Assembly: GCA_051650305.1 (NCBI GenBank)
Contig: JBOFIT010000221.1
Location: 1 to 28,723 of the forward strand
Source: JBOFDK01 sp051650305
Lineage (GTDB): Bacteria; Bacillota; Clostridia; Lachnospirales; Cellulosilyticaceae
Reading direction: 5' to 3'
DNA: 28,723 nt
Shown here: piece by piece, positions 15,186 to 23,187 of the stretch
Layout of the letters: every line of letters starts with the position of its first letter
How positions within the stretch are numbered: position 1 is the first letter of the stretch
Notes under the pieces: generated by a model
What the model was told of the DNA's origin: nothing
The model's input: only the letters and a program-made list of their open reading frames with translations
Databases searched by the model: none
Made by a program: the position numbers and the translations under genes

Positions 15186-15407
15186 CTAGATTACTTCTAT
15201 CATTTCTGCATCTTTTTTTCTAAGACTAAGTTCATAACCTCTCACGTGAACTTCTATTGGATCGCCTAATGGCGCTACTTTACGTACCATTACTTCTACA
15301 CCTTTTGTAATGCCCATATCCATAATGCGACGCTTTACTGGCCCTTGACCATGTAATTTCACAACCTTTACTGTATCGCCACATCCTACTGCTTTTAATG
15401 TATTCAT
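15186..15407 (-). CDS. feoA: FeoA, SH3-like partner of FeoB
   Basis: Small cytoplasmic protein of 73 residues with the FeoA SH3-like fold pattern: a GDTVKVVKLHG strand, RRIMDMGITKGVEV in the middle, VAPLGDPIEVHVRGYELSLRK at the end. It supports FeoB-mediated Fe(II) uptake. The ATG has AGGAGG 7 nt upstream. One operator box (15422-15441) ends immediately upstream of this ribosome site, and a second box lies closer to the promoter. It is the first gene of feoA-feoB-small Cys-rich protein. Confidence 0.95.
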   Translation of the reverse strand: MNTLKAVGCGDTVKVVKLHGQGPVKRRIMDMGITKGVEVMVRKVAPLGDPIEVHVRGYELSLRKKDAEMIEVI

Positions 15408-15421
15408 CCTATCCCCTCCTA

Positions 15422-15441
15422 GAGTTAGTGTCGACTAACTC
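15422..15441. promoter_or_regulatory. DtxR-type operator box 1 upstream of feoA
   Basis: GAGTTAGTGTCGACTAACTC has 8-bp inverted arms around a 4-nt centre. It is adjacent to the feoA ribosome site and shares its outer 7 bases on each side with box 2. Confidence 0.75.
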
Positions 15442-15457
15442 TTTCTCTTTAAAAAAC

Positions 15458-15477
15458 GAGTTAGTTTAACCTAACTC
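15458..15477. promoter_or_regulatory. DtxR-type operator box 2 upstream of feoA
   Basis: GAGTTAGTTTAACCTAACTC has 7-bp arms (GAGTTAG/CTAACTC). Its core TTAGTTTAACCTAAC resembles the known DtxR/IdeR pattern TTAGGTTAGCCTAACC. Centre-to-centre distance to box 1 is 36 bp. It lies just downstream of the predicted feo transcription start. Confidence 0.8.
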
Positions 15478-15489
15478 TAACTTGATTTT

Positions 15490-15518
15490 ATTTTATCAAT
15501 GTTTCATTTCTTTGTCAA
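15490..15518 (-). promoter_or_regulatory. feoA-feoB promoter
   Basis: Minus strand TTGACA (15513-15518), 17-nt spacer, TAAAAT (15490-15495). Start expected near 15483, with both operator boxes immediately downstream. Confidence 0.8.
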
Positions 15519-15559
15519 TACATATTGATACATTTTCTCAATTAGCTTTTTTTATCAAC

Positions 15560-15588
15560 TTGATTGTTTCCTTATTATTTGTTATGAT
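15560..15588 (+). promoter_or_regulatory. Promoter of the DtxR-type regulator gene
   Basis: TTGATT (15560-15565), 17-nt spacer, TATGAT (15583-15588), divergent from the feo promoter. No feo-type box overlaps it, so autoregulation is not evident. Confidence 0.65.
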
Positions 15589-15633
15589 ACAAGCAAATAA
15601 TGAAATGTATGCATCTTAGAAAGGTGGGATTAT

Positions 15634-16002
15634 TTGAGAATTCAAGAATCTGCTGAAAACTACTTAGAAACCATTCTTATGTGTTCAAAGCAATTGTCAC
15701 AAGTGCGTTCCATTGATATTGTCAATGCCCTTGGTTTTTCAAAACCAAGTGTAAGTACAGCTATGAAAAACCTGCGTGAACAAGGCTTTATCACTGTGGA
15801 TTCATCGGGTTTTATCGCTCTTACGCCTTCTGGTCTTACTATTGCCTCTAACGTTTATGAACGTCACAAAATCATTACTGCATTTTTGATGCACCTTGGT
15901 GTTGATGAGTCAACTGCCAAAGAAGATGCTTGTCGTATGGAACATATATTAAGCGAAGAAACCTTCAACAAATTGAAATTGCATTACGAAAAGCTCAAGT
16001 AG
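15634..16002 (+). CDS. DtxR-family iron-dependent repressor (short form)
   Basis: Metal-sensing repressor of 122 residues: winged helix-turn-helix (about 1-60, with LGFSKPSVSTAMKNLREQGFI as recognition region) and the dimerization/metal domain (about 65-122). The C-terminal SH3 domain is absent, as in MntR-size members. Metal ligands can be placed by alignment from memory: His78, then Cys100, Glu103 and His104 in DACRMEHILS. Iron-type DtxR/IdeR also has Cys-Glu-His here, whereas MntR has Glu instead of Cys, so Fe(II) sensing is the better inference. The start is TTG at 15634, 6 nt after AGGTGG. It faces the feo operon and is the likely ligand of the two boxes. Confidence 0.88.
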   Translation: MRIQESAENYLETILMCSKQLSQVRSIDIVNALGFSKPSVSTAMKNLREQGFITVDSSGFIALTPSGLTIASNVYERHKIITAFLMHLGVDESTAKEDACRMEHILSEETFNKLKLHYEKLK

Positions 16003-16030
16003 GTGGTGAAGTACCTACTTGAGCTTTTTT
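15989..16030 (+). terminator. Terminator of the DtxR-type gene
   Basis: Arms 15989-16004 and 16013-16028 (AAAAGCTCAAGTAGGT and its complement) form a perfect stem, the first arm containing the stop codon, with T residues at the end. Confidence 0.87.
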
Positions 16031-16053
16031 GTACGCTCTCTTATTGCCTATCA

Positions 16054-16824
16054 TTAACAAGTTTTCCTTCTAGAAGTGATAAAATCCTCCATATGATAGA
16101 ACCCAGATTGTTGCTGACTAAGCCATAGCGCTAGTTCTATAGCGCCATTGGTAAAAGCTGCCCTAGAAGAAACGTGATGTCTATACTCCATCACCTCATC
16201 ACTGCAATTCGCTAGTACTACCCGATGTTCTCCTAAAATATTGCCTCCTCGAATACTACTTATCTTTAAATTCTTTTCATTAAATCGCTTATTTGCCTGG
16301 ATCAGTGCCTCTTGTATCATCTTAGCTGTACCACTAGGCGCATCCTTCTTTTGATTATGATGGTATTCTATAATTTGTATATCTGTATCATCACTTATCC
16401 TCTGCACTGCAAATTTCAGTGTTTCGATAAACTCATAAAGCGTAATACTAAAGTTACCTGACTGCAACACGGGGACATGCGTAGCTAACTCTCTAAGTTT
16501 TTTATAGCCTTCTTCATCAAATCCTGTGCTTGCCACCACTACTGGCTTTCCTTTTAGGATATACTTAGGGGCATTATCTTCTAAAAAACTTTCAGCAGGG
16601 GTACAATCAATAAAAACATCACAAGGTCTAGCTTGTGTGATGCTATCTATCATCCTAATACCTGTTGCATTGCCACCCATACGTATTGAAATATCTTTAC
16701 CACTATAAGGGTTCCCCTCTCGTGTAATCGCATCTATTAACTGTATGTCTTGCCGTTTTAAAATAGCCTCCATAATGGTACTTCCTAATTTTCCTGTACA
16801 CCCTACTATACTTACTTTTATCAT
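16054..16824 (-). CDS. dapB: 4-hydroxy-tetrahydrodipicolinate reductase (DapB)
   Basis: Cytoplasmic NAD(P)H-dependent reductase of the lysine/diaminopimelate pathway. The 256-residue product has an N-terminal Rossmann fold (VSIVGCTGKLG, residues 4-14), the active-site segment EYHHNQKKDAPSGTA with His155 and Lys159 in the positions of E. coli His159 and Lys163, and RGGNILGEHRV after it. The longest ORF opens with GTG at 16833, too close to AAGGAG. The ATG at 16824 is 8 nt from it and is preferred. It is alone on its strand, without dapA or lysine genes nearby. The nucleotide loop is CTGKLG rather than the more usual AxGRMG, a small variation. Confidence 0.94.
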   Translation of the reverse strand: MIKVSIVGCTGKLGSTIMEAILKRQDIQLIDAITREGNPYSGKDISIRMGGNATGIRMIDSITQARPCDVFIDCTPAESFLEDNAPKYILKGKPVVVASTGFDEEGYKKLRELATHVPVLQSGNFSITLYEFIETLKFAVQRISDDTDIQIIEYHHNQKKDAPSGTAKMIQEALIQANKRFNEKNLKISSIRGGNILGEHRVVLANCSDEVMEYRHHVSSRAAFTNGAIELALWLSQQQSGFYHMEDFITSRRKTC

Positions 16825-16913
16825 ATTATACACTCCTTCTTACTTTTTTTATATTTAACTTCACACAGTATCAATTCCCTAATCTTTTTAGTATAGTATA
16901 GCATTTTCTTTTG

Positions 16914-16928
16914 TGTGATTAAATCACA
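16914..16928. promoter_or_regulatory. CRP/FNR-like palindrome
   Basis: TGTGATTAAATCACA has 6-bp perfect arms around a 3-nt centre. Its centre (16921) is about 41 nt before the start predicted from the TATACT at 16950-16955 of the rhodanese gene, the position of a class II CRP/FNR-family activator. It also lies upstream of dapB. Confidence 0.55.
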
Positions 16929-16949
16929 GTATTTTGCTTGAAATTTACA

Positions 16950-16955
16950 TATACT
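16950..16955 (+). promoter_or_regulatory. -10 element of the rhodanese/CoA-disulfide reductase unit
   Basis: TATACT without a recognisable -35 box at 16-18 nt, which fits an activator-dependent promoter. The ribosome site AAAGGAG lies 8 nt before the ATG at 16996. Confidence 0.45.
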
Positions 16956-16995
16956 AAAAACAAATCCAATACATTAAATAAAAGGAGTTATCATT

Positions 16996-17340
16996 ATGGG
17001 ACTTTTCAATACATTATTTAACACATCAAATACAATTAGGTCTATAAGCCCAGAGGAAGCAAATCAAACTTTAGCAACAAATAAAAACATCATTCTTATA
17101 GATGTTCGTGAACCTCATGAATTTATGTCTGGTCACATCAAGGAATCTAAAAACTTACCTGTAGGTAATATTCAAAATAGCATTTCATCAGTAGCTTCTG
17201 ATACTGCTACACCTTTATACATCTACTGCAGAAGTGGTGCGAGAAGTGCGAGAGCTTGTCAGGCCCTTGTAGCTAAAGGGTATACAAATGTTTACAACTT
17301 AGGTGGTATCATGTCATGGCCTTATGACATCGTTCGCTAA
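16996..17340 (+). CDS. Single-domain rhodanese-like sulfurtransferase
   Basis: Cytoplasmic protein of 114 residues that carries sulfane sulfur as a persulfide. The rhodanese domain spans about residues 15-112: IDVREPHEFMSGHI, then active-site Cys78 in the loop CRSGARS, then NLGGIMSWPYDI near the end. The catalytic loop has the six-residue sulfurtransferase form. It is 33 nt before the CoA-disulfide reductase fusion and shares its transcript. A short N-terminal extension has no clear signal peptide. The two genes probably act on the same low-molecular-weight persulfides. Confidence 0.92.
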   Translation: MGLFNTLFNTSNTIRSISPEEANQTLATNKNIILIDVREPHEFMSGHIKESKNLPVGNIQNSISSVASDTATPLYIYCRSGARSARACQALVAKGYTNVYNLGGIMSWPYDIVR

Positions 17341-17373
17341 TTTTATATTTATGAAAACAAGGGGGTTTTATAT

Positions 17374-19014
17374 ATGAAAAAAGTCGTGATTATTGGCGGA
17401 GTGGCAACGGGTGCTTCTGCTGCTGCTAGACTTCGTAGATTAGATGAAAACTTAGAAATTGTACTTTTTGAACGCAGTGCACACATCTCTTTTGCAAACT
17501 GCGGGCTACCTTACTATATAGGTGAAGTCATCCCAAAACGTGACCAGCTTTTAGTGGCTACACCTAAGCTTATGAAAGATCGCTTCAATATCGATGTGCG
17601 TACTCTTTCTGATGTGACACATATCGATGCTACTAGCAATACGGTCACTGTCCATAGTCAAAATAAGGGGACTTATACAGAAAGCTACGATTATCTCATC
17701 GTAGCCCCTGGTGCCAAGCCTATTCCATTTCCATTAGGTACTAGTGAGCACATCTTTACACTTCGTAATATCGAAGATACGGATGCGATTAAGAAAGCAA
17801 CTGAAACCATCAAGCATGCCATCATCATTGGTGGTGGCTATATCGGTGTGGAGATGGCTGAGAATCTTATCGAAAGAGGTATCGGCGTATCACTCGTTCA
17901 AATGGACCCTCATATCCTTGCACCTTTTGATGACGATATGGTAGTGGTAGCTGAAAATGAAATGCGTCAGAAAGGCGTAGACCTTCTACTTTCCGACTAT
18001 GCTACAGCTTTTGAAGAAACTGAAGATGGCGTACAACTCACGCTCAAGAGTGGTAAAGTTGTAAAAGGGGATATGATTCTTTCTGCCATCGGTGTAAGCC
18101 CTGATACTACATTCTTAAAGGATAGTGGTATCACCCTGGGTCCTAAAGGTCACATCATTACTAATCAGCATATGCAAACCAATATTCCAAACATCTATGC
18201 AGGCGGGGATGCCGTAGAGGTCGTAGACTTTGTTAGTGGTGCTAAGACCGCCATTCCACTTGCTGGCCCTGCCAACAAGCATGGGCGTATCATTGGTGAT
18301 CATATATGCGGTATCCCTAGCACCTACAAAGCTACCCAAGGTACCACTGTCATCAAAGTCTTTGATCTTACGCTGGCTGCCACTGGCAATACCGAACGCC
18401 TGCTTACCCTGAAAGGTATCCCTCATCGCACCATCATTATTCATCCAAACAATCATGCAGGCTACTATCCTGGTGCTACCCAGATTACCCTTAAACTTAT
18501 CTTTGATGATACTGGCAAAATCTTAGGCGCTCAAGCACTGGGACTTGAAGGTGTGGAAAAACGTATCGACGTCATCGCTACAACACTTCGCCTAGGGGGT
18601 ACCATCTATGACTTAGCCGAACTAGAACTTAGCTATGCCCCACCTTTTGGTTCTGCCAAAGACCCTGTCAACTTCGCAGGCTTCGTAGCTGAGAATATCC
18701 TCAGTGGCAAATCTGACCACGTTCATCCACGTGAACTTCACCATCTTGAAGACCACAAAGATGTAGTGGTACTAGATGTGCGTACAGATGGCGAAAGAGC
18801 TCAAGGCAAAGTCGCAGACTCTATCCACATCAATGTAAACGAGCTAAGAGATCGACTTTCTGAGCTCGATCCATCCAAAGAATACTGGATCTACTGCGCC
18901 GTAGGTGTAAGAGCCTACATCGCCGAACGTATCCTCAAACAAAATGGCTTCACATGCAAAAATATCACAGGTGGTTTCAAGACACTCCAAGCCCTTGGAT
19001 TCATTACCCACTAA
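17374..19014 (+). CDS. CoA-disulfide/persulfide reductase with C-terminal rhodanese domain
   Basis: FAD- and pyridine nucleotide-dependent reductase of 546 residues. The N-terminal FAD motif is VVIIGGVATGASAAARLRR (4-22). The redox-active Cys43 lies in SFANCGLPYYIG, typical of CoA-disulfide reductases. The NAD(P)H site is AIIIGGGYIGVEMAENL (about 150-165), and IYAGGDAVEV precedes the dimerization domain. The last 95 residues are a rhodanese domain with VVLDVRTDGE and Cys508 in CAVGVR. This fusion (CoADR-RHD/Npsr type) reduces CoA or other persulfides and polysulfides. The ATG follows AAGGGGG-like bases. It is downstream of a lone rhodanese and ends at a bidirectional terminator. Choice among CoA-disulfide, persulfide and polysulfide substrates is open. 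Confidence 0.93.
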   Translation: MKKVVIIGGVATGASAAARLRRLDENLEIVLFERSAHISFANCGLPYYIGEVIPKRDQLLVATPKLMKDRFNIDVRTLSDVTHIDATSNTVTVHSQNKGTYTESYDYLIVAPGAKPIPFPLGTSEHIFTLRNIEDTDAIKKATETIKHAIIIGGGYIGVEMAENLIERGIGVSLVQMDPHILAPFDDDMVVVAENEMRQKGVDLLLSDYATAFEETEDGVQLTLKSGKVVKGDMILSAIGVSPDTTFLKDSGITLGPKGHIITNQHMQTNIPNIYAGGDAVEVVDFVSGAKTAIPLAGPANKHGRIIGDHICGIPSTYKATQGTTVIKVFDLTLAATGNTERLLTLKGIPHRTIIIHPNNHAGYYPGATQITLKLIFDDTGKILGAQALGLEGVEKRIDVIATTLRLGGTIYDLAELELSYAPPFGSAKDPVNFAGFVAENILSGKSDHVHPRELHHLEDHKDVVVLDVRTDGERAQGKVADSIHINVNELRDRLSELDPSKEYWIYCAVGVRAYIAERILKQNGFTCKNITGGFKTLQALGFITH

Positions 19015-19020
19015 AAGACT

Positions 19021-19051
19021 AAAGGCACGCCTCACATTGAGGCGTGCCTTT
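19021..19051. terminator. Bidirectional terminator between convergent genes
   Basis: Arms 19021-19034 and 19038-19051 (AAAGGCACGCCTCA and its complement) form a perfect GC-rich stem with a 3-nt loop. It ends both the plus-strand reductase unit and the minus-strand FliB-like unit. Confidence 0.85.
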
Positions 19052-19059
19052 TCTTCACT

Positions 19060-20220
19060 TTATAGTTTCCCATCACCGATGATAAGAGCTACATGTCCCC
19101 ATTCAAGGATAGTCGTTTCGTAGCTATACTCTAGGCAGTTTTTCACATCATCTATATCATAGCCTGCCATACGGGATACGATCATGATGCTATCTTTAAC
19201 CATTTGGTAAGTCAGTTCTTTTTCTTCGTTAGCTAGCCATCTTAAAAAGGCCATTTGCTTCATAACTGCATACTCAAGTAAAATCCACATATAAGCAGTC
19301 GTCATATCTTCTACATCCATGCCATCTTTCAAGACACTTGCCCACGTTTCAGCGACAAGGTAATCTTTTAGAAGTCTTTCGTAGGTACCATATGCTTTTT
19401 CAAAGTTGGTATACTTCTCCATAAGTTCTGTGTCTGCATAGTACATTTCGATGCCTTTTGCCCACTGTGTAACTTCTTCTAAGTAGCTAGTGTAATGCTC
19501 TTCTTTTAGGTAAAGCTGCTCCATATCTAAGAAAAGTTCATTGCGTTCCCAGAAGCCATCGCTTTCTTCTACTTCTAGCTTACGCATCTCCCCTACTAGT
19601 TCATCTAAGTAAGCTTCGCTTGTATACTCTTCTATCATAGCCTCTGTAGGTTCTTCTTGCTCTAGTAAATCCAGTAAACAGTAGTATGTCATCATCATAC
19701 GCTCTGTCAGACTGTAGTTTGTACATTCTAAGTGGCCCATAATCATTGCACGTACTTTTTCTAGAAAGCTTTCAGGTACATACGCTTCGCCTTCTGTCAT
19801 GCGACTACTTCCTTTTTCATGTAGAAGGTCAATAACTGCTGGACATCCAAAATCTAGTGAATACTCTTTATGTCCATTGGTGTTGTTTGTATGACGTGGA
19901 TAACTACGACATATATCTGCTATTTTGTCTTCTCCTAAAGTAACGACTACTTGGCAAAGCTTATTTTCCCCAAGGAAAGGACAAGTCTTCTCATCTTCTT
20001 TCAATGTAATCACTTGATTACTTCCGTCTTTTTCTAGACAGTCACATAACGTGCGATTCGCCACATCTTGAATGCCTAGATCACTTAATTTTATATTTTT
20101 CCATTTATTTTGTGTCTCTTCATCAATAGCAATAGCCCACTCTTGACAACAGGTAAAAGGGCACTTGTCAGCGAGACATCTAAAATCATCATAATAACCT
20201 AATTTTACTGTACAACCCAT
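19060..20220 (-). CDS. FliB-family Cys-rich protein (flagellin lysine-N-methylase-like)
   Basis: The 386-residue product matches the FliB pattern: CLADKCPFTCCQEWAIAIDEET near the N-terminus, CPFLGENKLCQVV...LGEDKIADICRSYPRH, then YSLDFGCPAVIDLL. The N-terminal Cys cluster looks like an iron-sulfur or zinc site. The C-terminal two thirds is helical and poorly conserved. In Salmonella FliB methylates flagellin lysines, but no flagellar gene is seen here, so the specific substrate is uncertain. The longest ORF opens at 20229; the ATG at 20220 has AAGGA 8 nt upstream and is preferred. It is the last gene of the probable B12-block transcript and ends at the bidirectional terminator. Confidence 0.8.
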   Translation of the reverse strand: MGCTVKLGYYDDFRCLADKCPFTCCQEWAIAIDEETQNKWKNIKLSDLGIQDVANRTLCDCLEKDGSNQVITLKEDEKTCPFLGENKLCQVVVTLGEDKIADICRSYPRHTNNTNGHKEYSLDFGCPAVIDLLHEKGSSRMTEGEAYVPESFLEKVRAMIMGHLECTNYSLTERMMMTYYCLLDLLEQEEPTEAMIEEYTSEAYLDELVGEMRKLEVEESDGFWERNELFLDMEQLYLKEEHYTSYLEEVTQWAKGIEMYYADTELMEKYTNFEKAYGTYERLLKDYLVAETWASVLKDGMDVEDMTTAYMWILLEYAVMKQMAFLRWLANEEKELTYQMVKDSIMIVSRMAGYDIDDVKNCLEYSYETTILEWGHVALIIGDGKL

Positions 20221-20246
20221 GTGATTCATCCTTTCTTATCCCCAAC

Positions 20247-20462
20247 TTACTTTGTTTTTACTGGTAATCCCTCATAAAGATAAACAACTAAAAAGCCATT
20301 GGTAAAATAGTATTCACCAAACTCATCTTTTTCTACTGTACCTTCTAACCACTCCTGGTCATCCTCTTCAAAGATGATGATCGGCTCACCACCTAGAAAG
20401 CATTTTGCTGCATCTAATGCAAAGTATCCTTCTTCGTTTCTATAAAGCATACCTTCCTTCAC
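20247..20462 (-). CDS. DUF5348-like small protein, 71 aa
   Basis: Small acidic protein with the pattern GYFALDAAKCFLGGEPIIIFEED, W followed by GTVEKDE, YYFTNG and a C-terminal LYEGLPVK. This resembles DUF5348, a small beta-rich domain of unknown function often seen near mobile or plasmid genes; the match is from memory and moderate. The GTG start at 20462 has AAGGTG 5 nt upstream. The ATG at 20450 after GAAGGAAGG is an alternative. It is 26 nt before the FliB-like gene and 78 nt behind cobQ, without a clear terminator between. Confidence 0.6.
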   Translation of the reverse strand: MKEGMLYRNEEGYFALDAAKCFLGGEPIIIFEEDDQEWLEGTVEKDEFGEYYFTNGFLVVYLYEGLPVKTK

Positions 20463-20540
20463 TTTGTCACCTTCTTTTTCCTTTTACAATTTTCTTTTTT
20501 ATTTTAGCATAAGCACTTCGCATCTGCTATCTTTTCATGA

Positions 20541-22049
20541 CTACATTCCCATCATTTGATAGATTGCATCCATATCTAAGTGTTCTCTTACATTAGCTGC
20601 TAATGCATCATATTGGCTCTCTTTATAGGCATCTAGTGCCATCGTAGCACCTAGCTCATACTGAATGCCCTTCTTCTCAAGCAATGCTTTAATGATTGTA
20701 TGGGAAATCCCTTCTGCATCAAAGATACCGTGGACATAACTTCCATAGATATGACCTTTTTGGCTGCCTTCTAATGTGTTTTCTTCTTTCTCATTAACCA
20801 CACTAAACTGCGTTAAGTGATTGCTACCATCATCTTCACAGTAAGTCTGCCCCATGTGAATCTCATACCCTTCGAAGTCTTTGCCACTTAGTTCACTTAA
20901 TGTACCTTCTACTTTTCCAAAGCTGCCTTTTACTTGGGTACGTCGCTTCTCTACACCAAAACGTGTATTGCCTGGTAGTAAGCACATCCCTTTCATCGAC
21001 CCACCTTCTTCTACGCCATGTGGGTCTTCCAATGACTCGCCAAGCATTTGATAGCCCCCGCAAATACCAAATACAACGCCGCCTTTCGATGCGTATTGTA
21101 TCACTGCAGCTTCCATCCCTGACTGACGCATATGCTTCAAGTCTGCCATGGTATTTTTACTCCCTGGTAAAATAATCATATCTGGATTTTGTAGTTCCTT
21201 TACAGTCTCCACATAACGTACACTGACACCCTCTATACGTTCAAAGACATTAAAATCAGTGAAGTTAGAAAGTCTTGGATGCTTAATGATCGCAAGATCC
21301 ACAAGCCCTACTTCAGCTTTTGCATCAAGCCTTGTAGACAAGCTATCCTCATCATCAATATCTACATGCATATACGGTACGACACCTACCACTGGCTTAT
21401 GAACGATGTCTTCTATCATCTGCAGGCCTGGTCGTAAAATCTCTACATCTCCACGGAACTTATTAATCAGCAGGCCTTTGATTCTGTCTTTTTCCTCATC
21501 TTCTAAAAGGAGTAGTGTCCCCGCAAGTGCTGCAAAAACGCCGCCTCGATCAATATCTCCTACCAAAAGTACAGGCGCATCAGCAAGCTTTGCCATTCCC
21601 ATATTCACGATGTCATCCGCTTTTAAGTTAATCTCCGCTGGACTTCCTGCTCCTTCAAGGACGATAATATCAAAGTCTTGTGCTAAAGCATCATAGGCCT
21701 TCATAATCTCTGGCACAAGTTTTCTCTTATGTGCAAAGTAATCTTTAGCCGTCATATCACCTAGTACTTCCCCATGAAGAATCACTTGTGAGCCTTTTTC
21801 ATTGGTAGGCTTCAGTAAGATAGGATTCATACGTACATCCGGTTCTACCCCTGCTGCTTCTGCTTGCATTACTTGAGCACGCCCCATCTCTAGTCCTTCT
21901 TTGGTGATATAAGAGTTCAGTGCCATATTTTGAGACTTAAAAGGTGCTACCTTATAGCCATCTTGTTTGAAGATACGGCAAAGTGCCGCTACAATAAAAC
22001 TTTTCCCTGCATTAGACATGGTCCCTTGAACCATAATTGCTTTTGCCAT
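20541..22049 (-). CDS. cobQ: Cobyric acid synthase (CobQ/CbiP)
   Basis: ATP- and glutamine-dependent amidotransferase of 502 residues, which amidates adenosylcobyrinic acid a,c-diamide side chains to give cobyric acid. The N-terminal synthetase domain has the P-loop-like QGTMSNAGKS (8-17) and LEGAGSPAEINL. The C-terminal glutaminase domain has nucleophile Cys330 in GICGGYQMLG and His440 in YGSYVHGIFD. The longest ORF opens at 22076, inside the previous gene. The ATG at 22049 has GAGG 7 nt upstream and begins the conserved MAKAIMVQGT, so it is preferred. It follows cobD by 4 nt. Confidence 0.95.
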   Translation of the reverse strand: MAKAIMVQGTMSNAGKSFIVAALCRIFKQDGYKVAPFKSQNMALNSYITKEGLEMGRAQVMQAEAAGVEPDVRMNPILLKPTNEKGSQVILHGEVLGDMTAKDYFAHKRKLVPEIMKAYDALAQDFDIIVLEGAGSPAEINLKADDIVNMGMAKLADAPVLLVGDIDRGGVFAALAGTLLLLEDEEKDRIKGLLINKFRGDVEILRPGLQMIEDIVHKPVVGVVPYMHVDIDDEDSLSTRLDAKAEVGLVDLAIIKHPRLSNFTDFNVFERIEGVSVRYVETVKELQNPDMIILPGSKNTMADLKHMRQSGMEAAVIQYASKGGVVFGICGGYQMLGESLEDPHGVEEGGSMKGMCLLPGNTRFGVEKRRTQVKGSFGKVEGTLSELSGKDFEGYEIHMGQTYCEDDGSNHLTQFSVVNEKEENTLEGSQKGHIYGSYVHGIFDAEGISHTIIKALLEKKGIQYELGATMALDAYKESQYDALAANVREHLDMDAIYQMMGM

Positions 22050-22053
22050 TCTT

Positions 22054-23148
22054 CTACCTCTTTTCTTTTCTATCATAAGCCTTCAGTATCTCTTGAAGAC
22101 ACGTCATAAGCTTTTTATTTGCTTGATGTTCTTTAATAGCGATACGATAAAAAGTAGCATCTAAACCATGGTAATTACTGCAGCTCCTTATCATAATCCC
22201 TTCTTTTTCCAAGGCCTTCTCCAATACGATAGGATAAGGATTCTTGAAAAAGATATAATTTGCGTAAGGCTTATAGACTTGCATGCCTAATGCTTCTAGG
22301 CCTTGTACTAAGTAGTCTTTCTCTTCGGCTATGAGTTTTTTAGTGGCTACTACATAGTCTTGTTCTGTGGTAGCACATATACCCGCTTCCTGTGCAAGTA
22401 CAGAAACACTCCATGCTTGTCCACTGGCTTCTATAGCATTTAAGAGTTTTTCATTACTTGTGATGCCATATCCGATGCGAACACCCGGAATGCCGTACAT
22501 CTTCGTGAAAGCTTTCAGTATAAAAAGCCTTTCACTTTGTGGCAACAACTCTTTCACAGTATACTCATCTGCCATCTCTAAAAAGTCATTAAAGCACTCA
22601 TCTACCACTAAGTTTACGTGCACTTTTTCACACTTCACTAAGATGTCGTTTAGTAACTCTTTATCTACCACTTGCCCTGTAGGGTTATTGGGATTACAAA
22701 TAAAGACTACATCAAGGCTTTCTTCTATGGCATCTAGTATCGATGCTGTAACTTGAAAATCGTCTTTTTCATGTAGTGGGTAATAAACAACTTCTGCTCC
22801 AACCGCCCGTAAAGCTTCTTCGTACTCTGAGAAAGTAGGTGCTAGTACCATTGCCTTTTTAGGCTTTGTGGCATAAACAAAACGAAAAATCACGTCCGCT
22901 GCACCATTCCCTGGTATAACCCACGCCTTCGGCACATCTTCAAATCTACCGATAGCCTCTCTTAATGCCCTACACTGTGGATCAGGATAAGCCGTACATT
23001 TCTCTATTGCATTTGCAAGCACTTCTCTCATACGCTGGGATATCCCCAGTGGATTGATATTTGCTGAAAAGTCAAGGATGTCTTGTGACTTGCCATTCTC
23101 GTTACACCTAAAACCATAAATATCTCCGCCATGACCTCTAGTCTTCAT
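22054..23148 (-). CDS. cobD: Threonine-phosphate decarboxylase (CobD/CobC type)
   Basis: PLP enzyme of 364 residues that decarboxylates L-threonine-O-3-phosphate to (R)-1-amino-2-propanol phosphate, the linker of cobalamin. It has the class I/II aminotransferase fold: N-terminal HGGDIYGF, DFSANINPLG (27-36), CNPNNPTG (151-158), VVDECF (181-186) and the PLP lysine Lys216 in AFTKMYGIPGVRIGYG. These fit CobD better than histidinol-phosphate aminotransferase, and the neighbours cbiB and cobQ support it. It follows cbiB by 39 nt. In Pseudomonas naming the gene is cobC. Confidence 0.93.
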   Translation of the reverse strand: MKTRGHGGDIYGFRCNENGKSQDILDFSANINPLGISQRMREVLANAIEKCTAYPDPQCRALREAIGRFEDVPKAWVIPGNGAADVIFRFVYATKPKKAMVLAPTFSEYEEALRAVGAEVVYYPLHEKDDFQVTASILDAIEESLDVVFICNPNNPTGQVVDKELLNDILVKCEKVHVNLVVDECFNDFLEMADEYTVKELLPQSERLFILKAFTKMYGIPGVRIGYGITSNEKLLNAIEASGQAWSVSVLAQEAGICATTEQDYVVATKKLIAEEKDYLVQGLEALGMQVYKPYANYIFFKNPYPIVLEKALEKEGIMIRSCSNYHGLDATFYRIAIKEHQANKKLMTCLQEILKAYDRKEKR

Positions 23149-23187
23149 GCTCTGTCACCTTCTTTATGTCTTTTTTATAATCTCTTT

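Noticed and set aside
15515..15528. TCAATACATATTGA inverted repeat in the feo/dtxR gap
   Set aside because: Short, AT-rich and overlapping the feo -35 box; unlike the two GAGTTAG boxes it has no second copy, so chance is likely.
22054..23148. Histidinol-phosphate aminotransferase for the PLP enzyme
   Set aside because: Same superfamily, but the N-terminal HGGDIYGF motif and the cbiB/cobQ context favour CobD.
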